This document shows, in pieces, positions 6,198 to 13,077 of a stretch of DNA of 15,373 nt (position 1 is the stretch's first letter; each line of letters opens with the position of its first letter). A program made the position numbers and the translations under genes. A model generated the notes under the pieces. That model made no database searches. It was not told the DNA's origin and saw nothing but the letters and a program-made list of their open reading frames with translations. This stretch comes from Syntrophorhabdus sp. (lineage in GTDB: Bacteria > Desulfobacterota > BSN033 > UBA1163), in assembly GCA_020724025.1 (NCBI GenBank), contig DYHU01000062.1:1-15373 (forward strand), written 5' to 3'.

Positions 6198-7858
6198 AAA
6201 ACAAAGCTTCGAAACAACAAGATTCTTGGGAAAGCCTCAAATCCAGATATCTAAATTGGCGAGAAGCCTTGCGAGATGCTTCGAAGGAAGTACAAGACAT
6301 AGGAACTGGTATTAAGCTTGGAATAGTTCTTGGTATTATAACATTTCTAGTTGGCTTAGTTTATGACCTCCCGCAGCTTTCTGGTGTAGTTAGGCTCGTG
6401 ATAATTCCTGCCGTTCTGTTAACACTTCTTGGTTTCTATCTTGTAGTTGTGGCATCTTGGACAATTGGCCTGGTTAGACTTAGATGGCTAAAATCAGAGT
6501 GGGAACGGACAAAGGAGGAAGCCGCATGCCTTTCAGAAATAAGTGACATAAGAGAGAAACCATTCAACTACGTGCTCGAAAAAATTGATATGCTTTTACA
6601 ATCAACTAAAGGCAATCATAAAAATTCCTCCAGTAAGATAATCTTTTTGAGTCCCCTTGACGAGAATACTCTTAAGGAGATTGAGTCTATCACTAAACTA
6701 GCAAGTACTCACAATATCAAATTCGAGTGGAATATTACAGAAAAAACCGTAGCCGCTCAAAGAACCCCCTTATCAAATGACCTTCGAAAGTTCATACTAT
6801 CGTCGGGCAATGCATACTTAACTGGGGAACTGCCTGTGTTCGATAAACTGCTCGTTATCCCGGGCCTGATCATAATTGCCTTCATTAAGGATTTTTGGTT
6901 TAGTTGGAATTTGGATGGAAGGGCTCTGGCAATAGATGAAATAAAAGAGAAAATCGTTTTAACTCCTTTTTCAGCCAAAATTAGTCAATTCTTTGGCAGA
7001 GCCAGAGTCCATAGCGCAATATCATGTTACCTTTCTGAAGTGGTAAACATGGAAGGATTTGTGATCGGCGCTGAACACCCATATCTCTGGATTGAGGAGC
7101 CTAAAAAGTTATTTGAAGAATTCACTAAATATCAAGAGGTAGTGAATGAACGATTCGAGGTCGTAAGCGATGAACTGCGATCGTTGTCTGTTTATATTAC
7201 GTCCAATTTACCACTATTGGATAATTACCGAGCCATAATAAGTGATACTAAAATTCAAGAGTGGTTAACTGAATTGAAAAACGAAGCCAACCAAAGACAA
7301 ACGTTAGCGAAAGTAAATGATTTGGTAATTCCAGCATTGATTGTTGACAGATACATTTATGTTGTTGGACACATAAGAAACGATAGATGGGAAATTGAAG
7401 CATCGTATTTGAATGAGGTCTGCTCTTTCTTAAGAAGAGATTTCTTCTCTAGTTTACCCTATAATTACAGAATATGGATAGTTCTTGGCGATGAAGATAA
7501 GTTAAAAGGAATGTATAATGGCTACACGGCAGGCGTCACGGAACTTCCATTTGAAGAGATTGTATCTAACTGGATATGGTTTAAATGTAAAGATAAATTT
7601 CATGTATTACAATACGAGAAGGGATTAAAAGTCGAAGATCGTGTAGCCGAAGCACTTGCACCAGTTCTCCGAAAAGACAAATCCGAACTGTCAAAGATAT
7701 CTGTTTTTATGTTTGCCGATGCAGTGGATCCTGATTCACAACAGGTAATGAAAAAATATCAAAGCCATAAAGAGTTTCTGAAATCCTGTAGGGATACTTA
7801 CTTAGCGATACCGCTGCAAAATTTCTTAACTAACTATTGTAGTTCGCCTAAGACATGA
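6194..7858 (+). CDS. Unrecognised two-helix membrane protein coupled to a radical SAM gene
   Basis: I do not recognise this 554-residue protein. A polar N-terminus of about 38 residues precedes two hydrophobic helices, about 41-60 (LGIVLGIITFLVGLVYDL) and 68-92 (VIIPAVLLTLLGFYLVVVAS), separated by a short loop, which gives a membrane hairpin. The rest, about 455 residues, should be soluble. It contains blocks such as KIIFLSPLDENTLKEI, FDKLLVIPGLIIIAFI followed by KDFWFSWNLDGRAL, and a C-terminal region with VIPALIVDRYIYVVGHI and FMFADAVDPDSQQVM. The middle part faintly recalls the second half of a phospholipase D-like fold ('G.ral'), but no HKD motif is present. The GTG start at 6194 overlaps the previous stop as GTGA, so it is made together with the radical SAM protein. 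The sequence is clearly AT-richer than the liv genes, suggesting a separate origin. Confidence 0.8.
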   Translation: MKNKASKQQDSWESLKSRYLNWREALRDASKEVQDIGTGIKLGIVLGIITFLVGLVYDLPQLSGVVRLVIIPAVLLTLLGFYLVVVASWTIGLVRLRWLKSEWERTKEEAACLSEISDIREKPFNYVLEKIDMLLQSTKGNHKNSSSKIIFLSPLDENTLKEIESITKLASTHNIKFEWNITEKTVAAQRTPLSNDLRKFILSSGNAYLTGELPVFDKLLVIPGLIIIAFIKDFWFSWNLDGRALAIDEIKEKIVLTPFSAKISQFFGRARVHSAISCYLSEVVNMEGFVIGAEHPYLWIEEPKKLFEEFTKYQEVVNERFEVVSDELRSLSVYITSNLPLLDNYRAIISDTKIQEWLTELKNEANQRQTLAKVNDLVIPALIVDRYIYVVGHIRNDRWEIEASYLNEVCSFLRRDFFSSLPYNYRIWIVLGDEDKLKGMYNGYTAGVTELPFEEIVSNWIWFKCKDKFHVLQYEKGLKVEDRVAEALAPVLRKDKSELSKISVFMFADAVDPDSQQVMKKYQSHKEFLKSCRDTYLAIPLQNFLTNYCSSPKT

Positions 7859-8055
7859 TATTGCAGTCAATGGCAAGTGAATTATTGTTGGAGCGTGTAC
7901 TGTGTCATTGCTCTTTGTTCTGCCCTCACAGGTGCCTCTCCATCTAAGGATTGCGAATGATTGAACAACTTTTTCTCAATGGTATCATCACAGGCGTCAT
8001 CTATTCTCTTGTCGCTATCAGTTTTACTCTCATCTACCAAACCACCCGCTTCTTC

Positions 8056-8093
8056 CCCGCCTTCTACGCCTACGGCGGATTCGGCGGGGCAGG
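8056..8093 (+). repeat. 38-bp GC-rich palindromic insertion in the livH remnant
   Basis: Relative to the intact livH, 38 extra bases interrupt the codons for ...RFF and HF.... The element has CCCGCC near its left end and GGCGGG near its right end, with an internal CGCC/GGCG pair (around CGCCTACGGCGG), so it can fold as a REP-like hairpin. It is far more GC-rich than the surrounding gene. Confidence 0.7.
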
Positions 8094-8132
8094 CATTTCA
8101 CTCACGGTGCTATCTATACTTTTGGTGCTTAT

Positions 8133-8202
8133 GCTTCGACTTCGCTCAGCACAAGTGCTTCGACGGAGTTTACCCCGACAAAAGCCGGGGCTCAGTGCCT
8201 AT
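8133..8202 (+). repeat. 70-bp palindrome-rich insertion in the livH remnant
   Basis: Relative to the intact livH, 70 extra bases lie between the codons for GAY and FFYIQLG. GCTTAT before the element and GCCTAT at its end may be an imperfect target duplication. Inside are two direct copies of GCTTCGAC, a GCACAAGTGC hairpin and a CCCCG...CGGGG hairpin. It resembles the small 'CTTCGACTTCGCTCAG' type of dispersed repeat; whether it recurs in this genome cannot be seen here. Confidence 0.7.
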
Positions 8203-8388
8203 TTCTTTTACATCCAGCTTGGCTTTGAGAGACTTGTAGCATCTCCGCGTGCATGCCTTACCACAATGAAGCTAGTAGTTGGGTTAGAAAACCAGAGCTT
8301 GCATAGGGAAATTCCTGACCTGCCATTGCTTTTCAGGTGTGAATGTCATAGATTTTTCCATGAAGTATAATTATAAAAGGAGAACACC

Positions 8389-8616
8389 ATGCTAGTGGAT
8401 TGGAAAGAGTATATTGTAAGCACACCAGACGTGCTTAAAGGAAAGCCCCGAATCAAAGGGACAAGAATTCCGGTAAGTCTCATTTTAGGATATTTAGCAG
8501 CAGGTAAAATCTCAGAGGAAATTATTGAGGAATTTCCTGACCTGACCAGGGAACACATTGCAGCCTGTTTAGATTATGCCCGTCAGTTATCAGAGTTTGA
8601 GATTGCTCCTGCATGA
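8389..8616 (+). CDS. DUF433 antitoxin
   Basis: This 75-residue protein carries the whole DUF433 pattern: TPDVLKGKPRIKGTRIPVSL, then ILGYLAAGKISEEII, then FPDLTREHIAACLDYA. DUF433 is a winged-helix-type domain that acts as antitoxin and likely autorepressor to DUF5615 PIN-like toxins (VapB45-like). AAAAGGAGAA just upstream of ATG 8389 is a strong ribosome site, and the stop overlaps the toxin start as ATGA. The pair lies between the decayed livH and the intact livH, so it is cargo in the liv operon and unrelated to transport. The call is secure from motif order and partner. Confidence 0.9.
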   Translation: MLVDWKEYIVSTPDVLKGKPRIKGTRIPVSLILGYLAAGKISEEIIEEFPDLTREHIAACLDYARQLSEFEIAPA

Positions 8617-8981
8617 GTTTAAGATTCTTTGCTGATCACTGCATTTCCAATTTCATAATCCGGATTCTTCGAGACGCTGGCTATGAGGTTTTCCGATTAA
8701 AAGATTATATTCCCCCAGACTCACCAGATTCAGCAGTTCTTTCAAAAGCACAGGTACTCGATTCTGTCCTCTTGTCGTTGAACGGAGATTTTGTCGATAT
8801 CGTGCTTTATCCTCCGGCAAAGTACAAAGGGATCGTTGCTCTCCAGGTTCGAAATCATCCCGAAGTTATTCCTCAGATTATGGAAAGATTGACAAGTTAT
8901 TTATCCGCTCATCCCGATATTAATCATTATCATGGAAAATTGCTCATAGTGGAGACCCATCGAATTAGAATACAAGATTGA
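8613..8981 (+). CDS. DUF5615 PIN-like toxin
   Basis: This 122-residue protein partners the DUF433 antitoxin. The N-terminal strand SLRFFADHCIS holds the conserved Asp (D8) of the PIN-like fold. RILRDAGYEVFRLKDYIP follows the usual 'L...G.dv..l.d', and SLNGDFVDIVLYPPAKYKGI matches the family's 'T.D.DF.d....p....Gi' region, here with Asn-Gly in place of the more common Asn-Asp. IVALQVRNHPEVIPQIMERL and the C-terminal HYHGKLLIVETHRIRIQ complete the domain. Such proteins are predicted Mut7-C/VapC45-type RNases. ATG 8613 overlaps the antitoxin stop, indicating coupled translation. Nothing suggests truncation. The cellular target is unknown. Confidence 0.85.
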   Translation: MSLRFFADHCISNFIIRILRDAGYEVFRLKDYIPPDSPDSAVLSKAQVLDSVLLSLNGDFVDIVLYPPAKYKGIVALQVRNHPEVIPQIMERLTSYLSAHPDINHYHGKLLIVETHRIRIQD

Positions 8982-9021
8982 GCTTACTTTTGGATGTGCT
9001 AATTATCTTCAATAAACAACT

Positions 9022-9900
9022 ATGATAGAACAACTTATTCTCAATGGAATCATTGCTGGCAGTATTTACTCACTCGTTGCGGTCGGGTTTGCGCTCATTT
9101 ATCAGACCACACGATTCTTTCATTTTGCTCACGGAGCCATCTATACGTTTGGTGCCTACTTCGCTTATCTTTCCTACATCCAACTTGGTCTTGAGCAAAC
9201 CGTCGCCTTTCCGCTTGCCTGTATTGCGACGATGCTGTTAGGGGTCGGGTGTGAGGCGATGGTCTATAAACCCATGCGAAGCCGCAAAGCAACGGACCTC
9301 ACGCTGCTTATCGCATCACTTGGTCTTTACATCGTATTGCAAAATATGATCTCCATGATTTGGGGAGATGATACAAAAACTATGCGCACGGGAGAGGTGG
9401 TAGAGGGGCATGAGATACTTGGAGCGAGGATAACAGATATCCAAATTGCAATCATATTTACAAGCGTAGTTTTGATTACGCTGATTGCGCTGATGTTATC
9501 GCAGATGAAGTTTGGCAAGGCGCTGCGGGCGCTGGCGAACGATCCGGAGCTTGCACGGCTCAGTGGAATCAACTCGGATCGCTACATCATGTATGCGTTT
9601 GCCATCGGCTCGTTCCTTGCTGCCGTCGCTGCCATCATGATTTCGTTTGATACGGATATGACGCCGACCATGGGTTTTAACGCTCTCGTTATGGGAGTTA
9701 TTTCTGTCATCGTCGGAGGCATTGGGAGTCTACCTGGTGCTGCGTTAGGCGGGTTGTTTATTGGACTGGCACAAAATCTCGGTGTGTGGCAATTACCATC
9801 CAAGTGGCAGGATACCATTGCGTTTGTTATACTCATTTTGTTCTTGCTTTTCAGACCGTATGGGATACTCGGGAAGAAGCCGCAGAAAGCCCAAATATGA
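9022..9900 (+). CDS. livH: Liv-type ABC transporter permease LivH
   Basis: This 292-residue integral membrane permease of a branched-chain amino acid/amide importer pairs with LivM. Typical blocks are MIEQLILNGIIAGSIYSLVA at the N-terminus, FFHFAHGAIYTFGAYFAY, the cytoplasmic coupling loop FGKALRALANDPELARLSGI, and VIVGGIGSLPGAALGGLFIG near the end. About eight hydrophobic helices are evident. No convincing Shine-Dalgarno sequence precedes ATG 9022, in contrast to the decayed copy upstream, so expression may depend on the DUF433/DUF5615 transcript or another signal. Its TGA (9898-9900) merges with the start of the ATTACRCAG repeat array. In ordinary operons livM follows immediately; here two foreign genes intervene. 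The identification is secure. Confidence 0.95.
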   Translation: MIEQLILNGIIAGSIYSLVAVGFALIYQTTRFFHFAHGAIYTFGAYFAYLSYIQLGLEQTVAFPLACIATMLLGVGCEAMVYKPMRSRKATDLTLLIASLGLYIVLQNMISMIWGDDTKTMRTGEVVEGHEILGARITDIQIAIIFTSVVLITLIALMLSQMKFGKALRALANDPELARLSGINSDRYIMYAFAIGSFLAAVAAIMISFDTDMTPTMGFNALVMGVISVIVGGIGSLPGAALGGLFIGLAQNLGVWQLPSKWQDTIAFVILILFLLFRPYGILGKKPQKAQI

Positions 9901-9948
9901 TTACACAGATTACGCAGATTACACAGATTTAACGCGGATTTGATGCAG
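9900..9948 (+). repeat. Tandem ATTACRCAG array at the livH/GxxExxY junction
   Basis: Three 9-bp units (ATTACACAG, ATTACGCAG, ATTACACAG) are followed by two 11-bp variants (ATTTAACGCGG, ATTTGATGCAG). The first base belongs to the livH stop codon, and the last unit contains a possible ATG start (9943) of the next gene. Bases 9908-9926 match the reverse complement of the repeat at 10375-10395 with one difference, so the array and that repeat enclose the GxxExxY gene as inverted repeats. Confidence 0.85.
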
Positions 9949-10380
9949 ATGGAGAAACAAGAAATTTATCCGCACAAAGAGTTAACCGAGAAGATCATAG
10001 GGGCGGCGTTTAGAGTTCATAATGAATTAGGAAGTGGATTTGTCGAAAAAGTTTACGAAAACGCTTTAGCAATCGAGTTGAGAAAGATGAGTTTAAAGGT
10101 TGAGCAACAAAATCCTGTCATCGTAAACTATAAAGGTGAATCGGCCGGAGAATTTGTGTCCGATTTGATTGTTGAGAATGTCGTACTTGTTGAAACAAAG
10201 GCAGTGAAGCTTTTAAGCTCTAAGTTTGAGTCAAAGTTAATTCACTATCTCAAAGCTTCCGGAATTGAAATCGGTCTCTTATTGAATTTTTCCAAAAGTG
10301 TGGAAGTGAAAAGAAAAATCTATTCAGTCTCTCAATCCAAGTTTTCATCAAAAAATCATTCATCTACGTCTAATCTGTGA
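9943..10380 (+). CDS. GxxExxY family protein, PD-(D/E)xK nuclease-like
   Basis: This protein of about 145 residues is named after the motif seen here as GFVEKVY, within HKELTEKIIGAAFRVHNELG and GSGFVEKVYENALAIELRKM. Downstream, DLIVENVVLVETKAV gives an Asp and a Glu-x-Lys spaced as in PD-(D/E)xK nuclease folds, and IHYLKASGIEIGLLLNFS is the usual following segment. Activity is not established for the family as far as I know. The start is ATG 9943 or 9949; both lie in or directly after the repeat array and no Shine-Dalgarno sequence is present. The stop TGA 10378-10380 lies inside the right-hand repeat. The last 15 residues (SKFSSKNHSSTSNL) look like untidy tail sequence added by the flank. 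It interrupts the livH-livM order. Confidence 0.85.
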   Translation: MQMEKQEIYPHKELTEKIIGAAFRVHNELGSGFVEKVYENALAIELRKMSLKVEQQNPVIVNYKGESAGEFVSDLIVENVVLVETKAVKLLSSKFESKLIHYLKASGIEIGLLLNFSKSVEVKRKIYSVSQSKFSSKNHSSTSNL

Positions 10381-10395
10381 AATCTGCGTAATCAT
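10375..10395 (+). repeat. Junction repeat R1 (GxxExxY/SWIM)
   Basis: The 21-bp element starts CTGTGAAATCTGCGTAATCA. It is 20/21 identical to the element at 12177-12197 in the same orientation, and its reverse complement matches the array at 9908-9926. It contains the TGA stop of the GxxExxY gene and lies five bases before the ATG of the SWIM gene. Confidence 0.85.
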
Positions 10396-10399
10396 AATA

Positions 10400-12193
10400 A
10401 TGAGAAATAGTATCAGAAATACAATCTCACAACTTCTCTCTTCGGAACTTCTGCGAGACTTGGCAGGAGAGCTTTCTTACTCGCGTGGGGAACAGTATTT
10501 TGAAGAAGAAAGAGTCTCCAATATTCATCTCAAAGGGGATTCCATCCATGCGAAAGTGCGTGGCTCGCGTCTCTATCGTGTCGAGCTTTGGGAAAAAAAC
10601 GAGGAACTGAACTATTCGTGCACTTGTCCATTCTATCAAGACAATTTGGCGTTTTGTAAACATTGTGTTGCTGTAGGCTTGGCATTCTTGCAGTCCGAGG
10701 AGAAAGGAAATGGCAGCAGAAAGCAGATAAAGGTCAAAGCTCAGAGCGAAATGGCCTTGAAGGATGTTAAAGCGTATATCGAGACGCAGGACAAAGCGTC
10801 TCTCATCGCAATGCTTCTCCAGTATGCAGAAGATGATGAGGCACTCAGATCTCGACTTCTGCTGAAAGCGGGCAAAGGAGGTAAAAAAGTTCACCTTCCC
10901 ACATTCAAGACGGCAATTGACGACGCAGTCGACTGGGGCGACTTTGTCGATTATAAATCAATGTATGAGTACACGCGGGGCATTGAAGACGTGATCAGTT
11001 CCTTGCATGAACTTCTGAAGGAGAACCGTGCCGCAGAAGTGGTGGAGCTTTCAGAATATTTTCTTAAGCAACTTGAAGTTCAGATGGGGATGGTAGACGA
11101 TTCAGATGGATATATGGGCGGTATTTTATCTGATATCCAAGAACTTCATCACGATGCCTGTGCAAAAACGAAACCTGATCCTGAGCAGCTTGCGCGGAAG
11201 TTGTTTGAATGGGAGCTTCGCAGCGACTGGGAGGTGTTCTACGGTGCTTCGACACAATATGCGGATGTTTTAGGAAAAGAGGGATTGAAAGTGTATGAAG
11301 AGCTTGCAGAAAAGGAATGGGCAAAGATTCCTTCGCTGGGGCCTGGAGATGATAAGAGCTACTTCGCTGGAAATCGATTTCGTATTACGAGCATCATGGA
11401 GCGACTTGCCTCGCAGATAGGGGATGTTGAAAAGTTAGTAACTGTCAAAACGAAAGATCTCTCACTTGCTTACTCGTACTTGCAGATCGCCGAGATCTAT
11501 AAGAAAGCCGGTAATATGGATAAGGCGATAGAGTGGGCTGAGAAAGGAGTAAAGGCATTCCCCAAACGTACCGATTCTCGGCTGCGTGAGTTTCTTGCAA
11601 ATGAATATCACAAGCGAAAGCAGCATGACGACGCATTGCAGCTTATCTGGGCTGAGTTTGCCGACAGTGCTAGCTTTGAAAAATATAAGCTCCTGAAGAT
11701 TCATGCAGAGCGAACGGGCGGAGCTGAAGCATGGAAACATTGGAGGGAAAAAGCGCTTCAGTTCATCAGAGATCGAATCGCAGAATTCAAACGAAATGCA
11801 AAGAGTAATCAATGGATATGGAATGCAAACGATTATTCGGACTTGGTGCAGATTTTTCTGTGGGAAAAAGATATTGACGCTGCATGGAAAGAAGCTCAGG
11901 AAGGAGGATGTCAGGAGTCATTGTGGCTTGAGTTGGCAGCAAAGCGGGAAACAGATTATCCCGAGGATGCCTTAGCAGTGTATCAGTCTTTTGTTGAGCC
12001 TCAAGTGAAACAAATGAACAATGAATCCTACCGTGAAGCAACAGCGCTTGTGAAAAAAATTGGTATTCTTTTCAAACGACTTGGAAAAGAAGAAGAGTGG
12101 AATAACTACTTGAATACTCTTCGTATGAATCATAAAAAGAAGCGTAATTTCATGGCGTTGTTAGAGAAAGTTCATACTGTGAAATCCGCGTAA
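10400..12193 (+). CDS. SWIM zinc-finger protein with TPR-like C-terminal region
   Basis: This 597-residue protein has a SWIM zinc finger with the CxCx(n)CxH pattern at about residues 74-88: CTCPFYQDNLAFCKHC (C74, C76, C86, H88). The finger is preceded by a basic strand region (GDSIHAKVRGSRLYRVELWE), as in bacterial SWIM proteins. The long remainder is helical and repeat-like; LAYSYLQIAEIYKKAGNMDK followed by AIEWAEKGVKAFP is a clear TPR-like helix pair. SWIM fingers bind DNA or proteins; bacterial versions of this architecture have no agreed function and some lie next to SWI2/SNF2 helicases, which are absent here. ATG 10400 lacks a Shine-Dalgarno sequence and follows repeat R1. The TAA 12191-12193 is inside repeat R2, where the codons for KSA and the stop come from the repeat. 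It sits between livH and livM with no evident transport role. Confidence 0.85.
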   Translation: MRNSIRNTISQLLSSELLRDLAGELSYSRGEQYFEEERVSNIHLKGDSIHAKVRGSRLYRVELWEKNEELNYSCTCPFYQDNLAFCKHCVAVGLAFLQSEEKGNGSRKQIKVKAQSEMALKDVKAYIETQDKASLIAMLLQYAEDDEALRSRLLLKAGKGGKKVHLPTFKTAIDDAVDWGDFVDYKSMYEYTRGIEDVISSLHELLKENRAAEVVELSEYFLKQLEVQMGMVDDSDGYMGGILSDIQELHHDACAKTKPDPEQLARKLFEWELRSDWEVFYGASTQYADVLGKEGLKVYEELAEKEWAKIPSLGPGDDKSYFAGNRFRITSIMERLASQIGDVEKLVTVKTKDLSLAYSYLQIAEIYKKAGNMDKAIEWAEKGVKAFPKRTDSRLREFLANEYHKRKQHDDALQLIWAEFADSASFEKYKLLKIHAERTGGAEAWKHWREKALQFIRDRIAEFKRNAKSNQWIWNANDYSDLVQIFLWEKDIDAAWKEAQEGGCQESLWLELAAKRETDYPEDALAVYQSFVEPQVKQMNNESYREATALVKKIGILFKRLGKEEEWNNYLNTLRMNHKKKRNFMALLEKVHTVKSA

Positions 12194-12197
12194 TCAT
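12177..12197 (+). repeat. Junction repeat R2 (SWIM/livM)
   Basis: This 21-bp element starts CTGTGAAATCCGCGTAATCA and differs from R1 at one base. It supplies the last codons and TAA stop of the SWIM gene and lies one base before the livM ATG. With R1 it flanks the SWIM gene as a pair of direct repeats. Confidence 0.85.
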
Positions 12198-12198
12198 T

Positions 12199-13074
12199 AT
12201 GGAATACTTTATTCACATACTCATTCTGATTTGCATCTACACGATCGTTGGCATATCGTTGAACCTCATTGCTGGTTACGCCGGACTCATCTCCATCGCC
12301 CATGCAGCATTTTACGGTATTGGAGCCTACACCGTTGCTCTGCTTTCATTGAATTTTGGTTTGAACTTTCTGATAACTATTCCCATTGCCATCGTTGTGT
12401 CAGCATTGTTCAGCTTTCTCATCGGTTTTCCTTCGCTTCGAATTCGAGACGATTTTTTTGTTATTGCTACGTTCGGCTTTCAGGTGATTATCTTTCAGAT
12501 CATGAACAACTGGATGGAATTGACGCACGGACCTCTGGGGCTACCCGGCATTCCGCAGCCAACACTGTTTGGATATCAAATCTCTTCTCATGTAGATTTC
12601 TTAGTTCTTTCCCTTGCGTTCGCACTTCTCGTCTATTTCATTTCACGCCGACTTGTGAGTGCGCCGTTCGGTCTTGTTCTTCGCGGTATTCGAGAAGATG
12701 AACTGTTTGCTCAGTCGTTAGGCAAAAATGTGAACTATTACAAGGTCTCGATCTTTGCAATCGGTGCAGGATTAGCTGCTATTGGTGGTGGGCTGTATGC
12801 ATACTACATCACGTTTATCGATCCAACGAGTTTTACCGTGCCGGAGTCTATCTTCATGCTTTCCATCGTAATCGTTGGTGGTGCGGGGAGACTTGGTGGA
12901 TCCATCATTGGAGCGATTCTTCTTGTGAGTATACCCGAACTGCTTCGGTTCGTTGGGATGCCCAGTTCAATTGCCGCCAACATGCGGCAGATTCTGTATG
13001 GAGGATTGCTCGTGGCATTTATGATGTTTCGTCCCAAAGGCATTTGGGGAGAGTTCAGTTTCACCAAGGAATGA
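12199..13074 (+). CDS. livM: Liv-type ABC transporter permease LivM
   Basis: This 291-residue membrane permease is the partner of LivH in the heterodimeric translocation pore. Diagnostic blocks are ISLNLIAGYAGLISIAHAAF, then GIGAYTVALL at the N-terminus; GFPSLRIRDDFFVIATFGFQ; LTHGPLGLPGIPQP; the coupling loop GLVLRGIREDELFAQSLGKN; and SIVIVGGAGRLGGSIIGAIL. The end FRPKGIWGEF is typical. ATG 12199 lies five bases after the SWIM gene stop with no clear Shine-Dalgarno sequence, suggesting translational coupling or poor initiation. The length is a little short for E. coli-type LivM, which has an N-terminal extension, but normal for most bacterial members. livG begins three bases after its stop. 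The identification is secure. Confidence 0.95.
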   Translation: MEYFIHILILICIYTIVGISLNLIAGYAGLISIAHAAFYGIGAYTVALLSLNFGLNFLITIPIAIVVSALFSFLIGFPSLRIRDDFFVIATFGFQVIIFQIMNNWMELTHGPLGLPGIPQPTLFGYQISSHVDFLVLSLAFALLVYFISRRLVSAPFGLVLRGIREDELFAQSLGKNVNYYKVSIFAIGAGLAAIGGGLYAYYITFIDPTSFTVPESIFMLSIVIVGGAGRLGGSIIGAILLVSIPELLRFVGMPSSIAANMRQILYGGLLVAFMMFRPKGIWGEFSFTKE

Positions 13075-13077
13075 TCC

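Larger units (their letters stand above)
7957..8340 (+). pseudogene. Decayed livH paralogue with two small palindromic insertions
   Basis: ATG 7957 has a clear ribosome site (AAGGA, 7946-7950). The first 33 codons (MIEQLFLNGIITGVIYSLVA, then ISFTLIYQTTRFF) match the start of the intact livH at 9022. At 8056 the match is broken by 38 bases, resumes at 8094 (HFTHGAIYTFGAY in the other frame), is broken again by 70 bases around 8133-8202, and resumes as FFYIQLGFERLVASPRACLTTM. Weaker similarity (VVGLE, DLPLL) continues to about 8330 before it is lost. The insertions total 108 bases, so the outer parts stay in one open frame, but the middle segment is read wrongly. Nucleotide divergence from the intact gene is substantial, so this is an old paralogue rather than a recent duplicate. 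The last two thirds of a permease are absent, so it cannot work as one. Confidence 0.8.

Noticed and set aside
5170..7858. Ribosomally made peptide (RiPP) cluster with a precursor peptide for the SPASM-like enzyme
   Set aside because: No short precursor-like gene was found next to the enzyme; the gaps are 20 bases or less, and the large membrane protein is not a precursor.
7961..8239. 92-residue open frame in the dead livH region
   Set aside because: It is an alternative frame created by the insertions. It is Ser/Pro-rich and has no family signal; only the livH frame aligns to the intact paralogue.
9900..9948. CRISPR array
   Set aside because: The units are 9-11 bp and contiguous, with no spacers and no cas genes nearby.
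12231..12701. 156-residue open frame inside livM in another frame
   Set aside because: Its His/Cys/Ser/Arg-rich composition is typical of an out-of-frame reading of a membrane protein gene, and the livM frame carries all family motifs.
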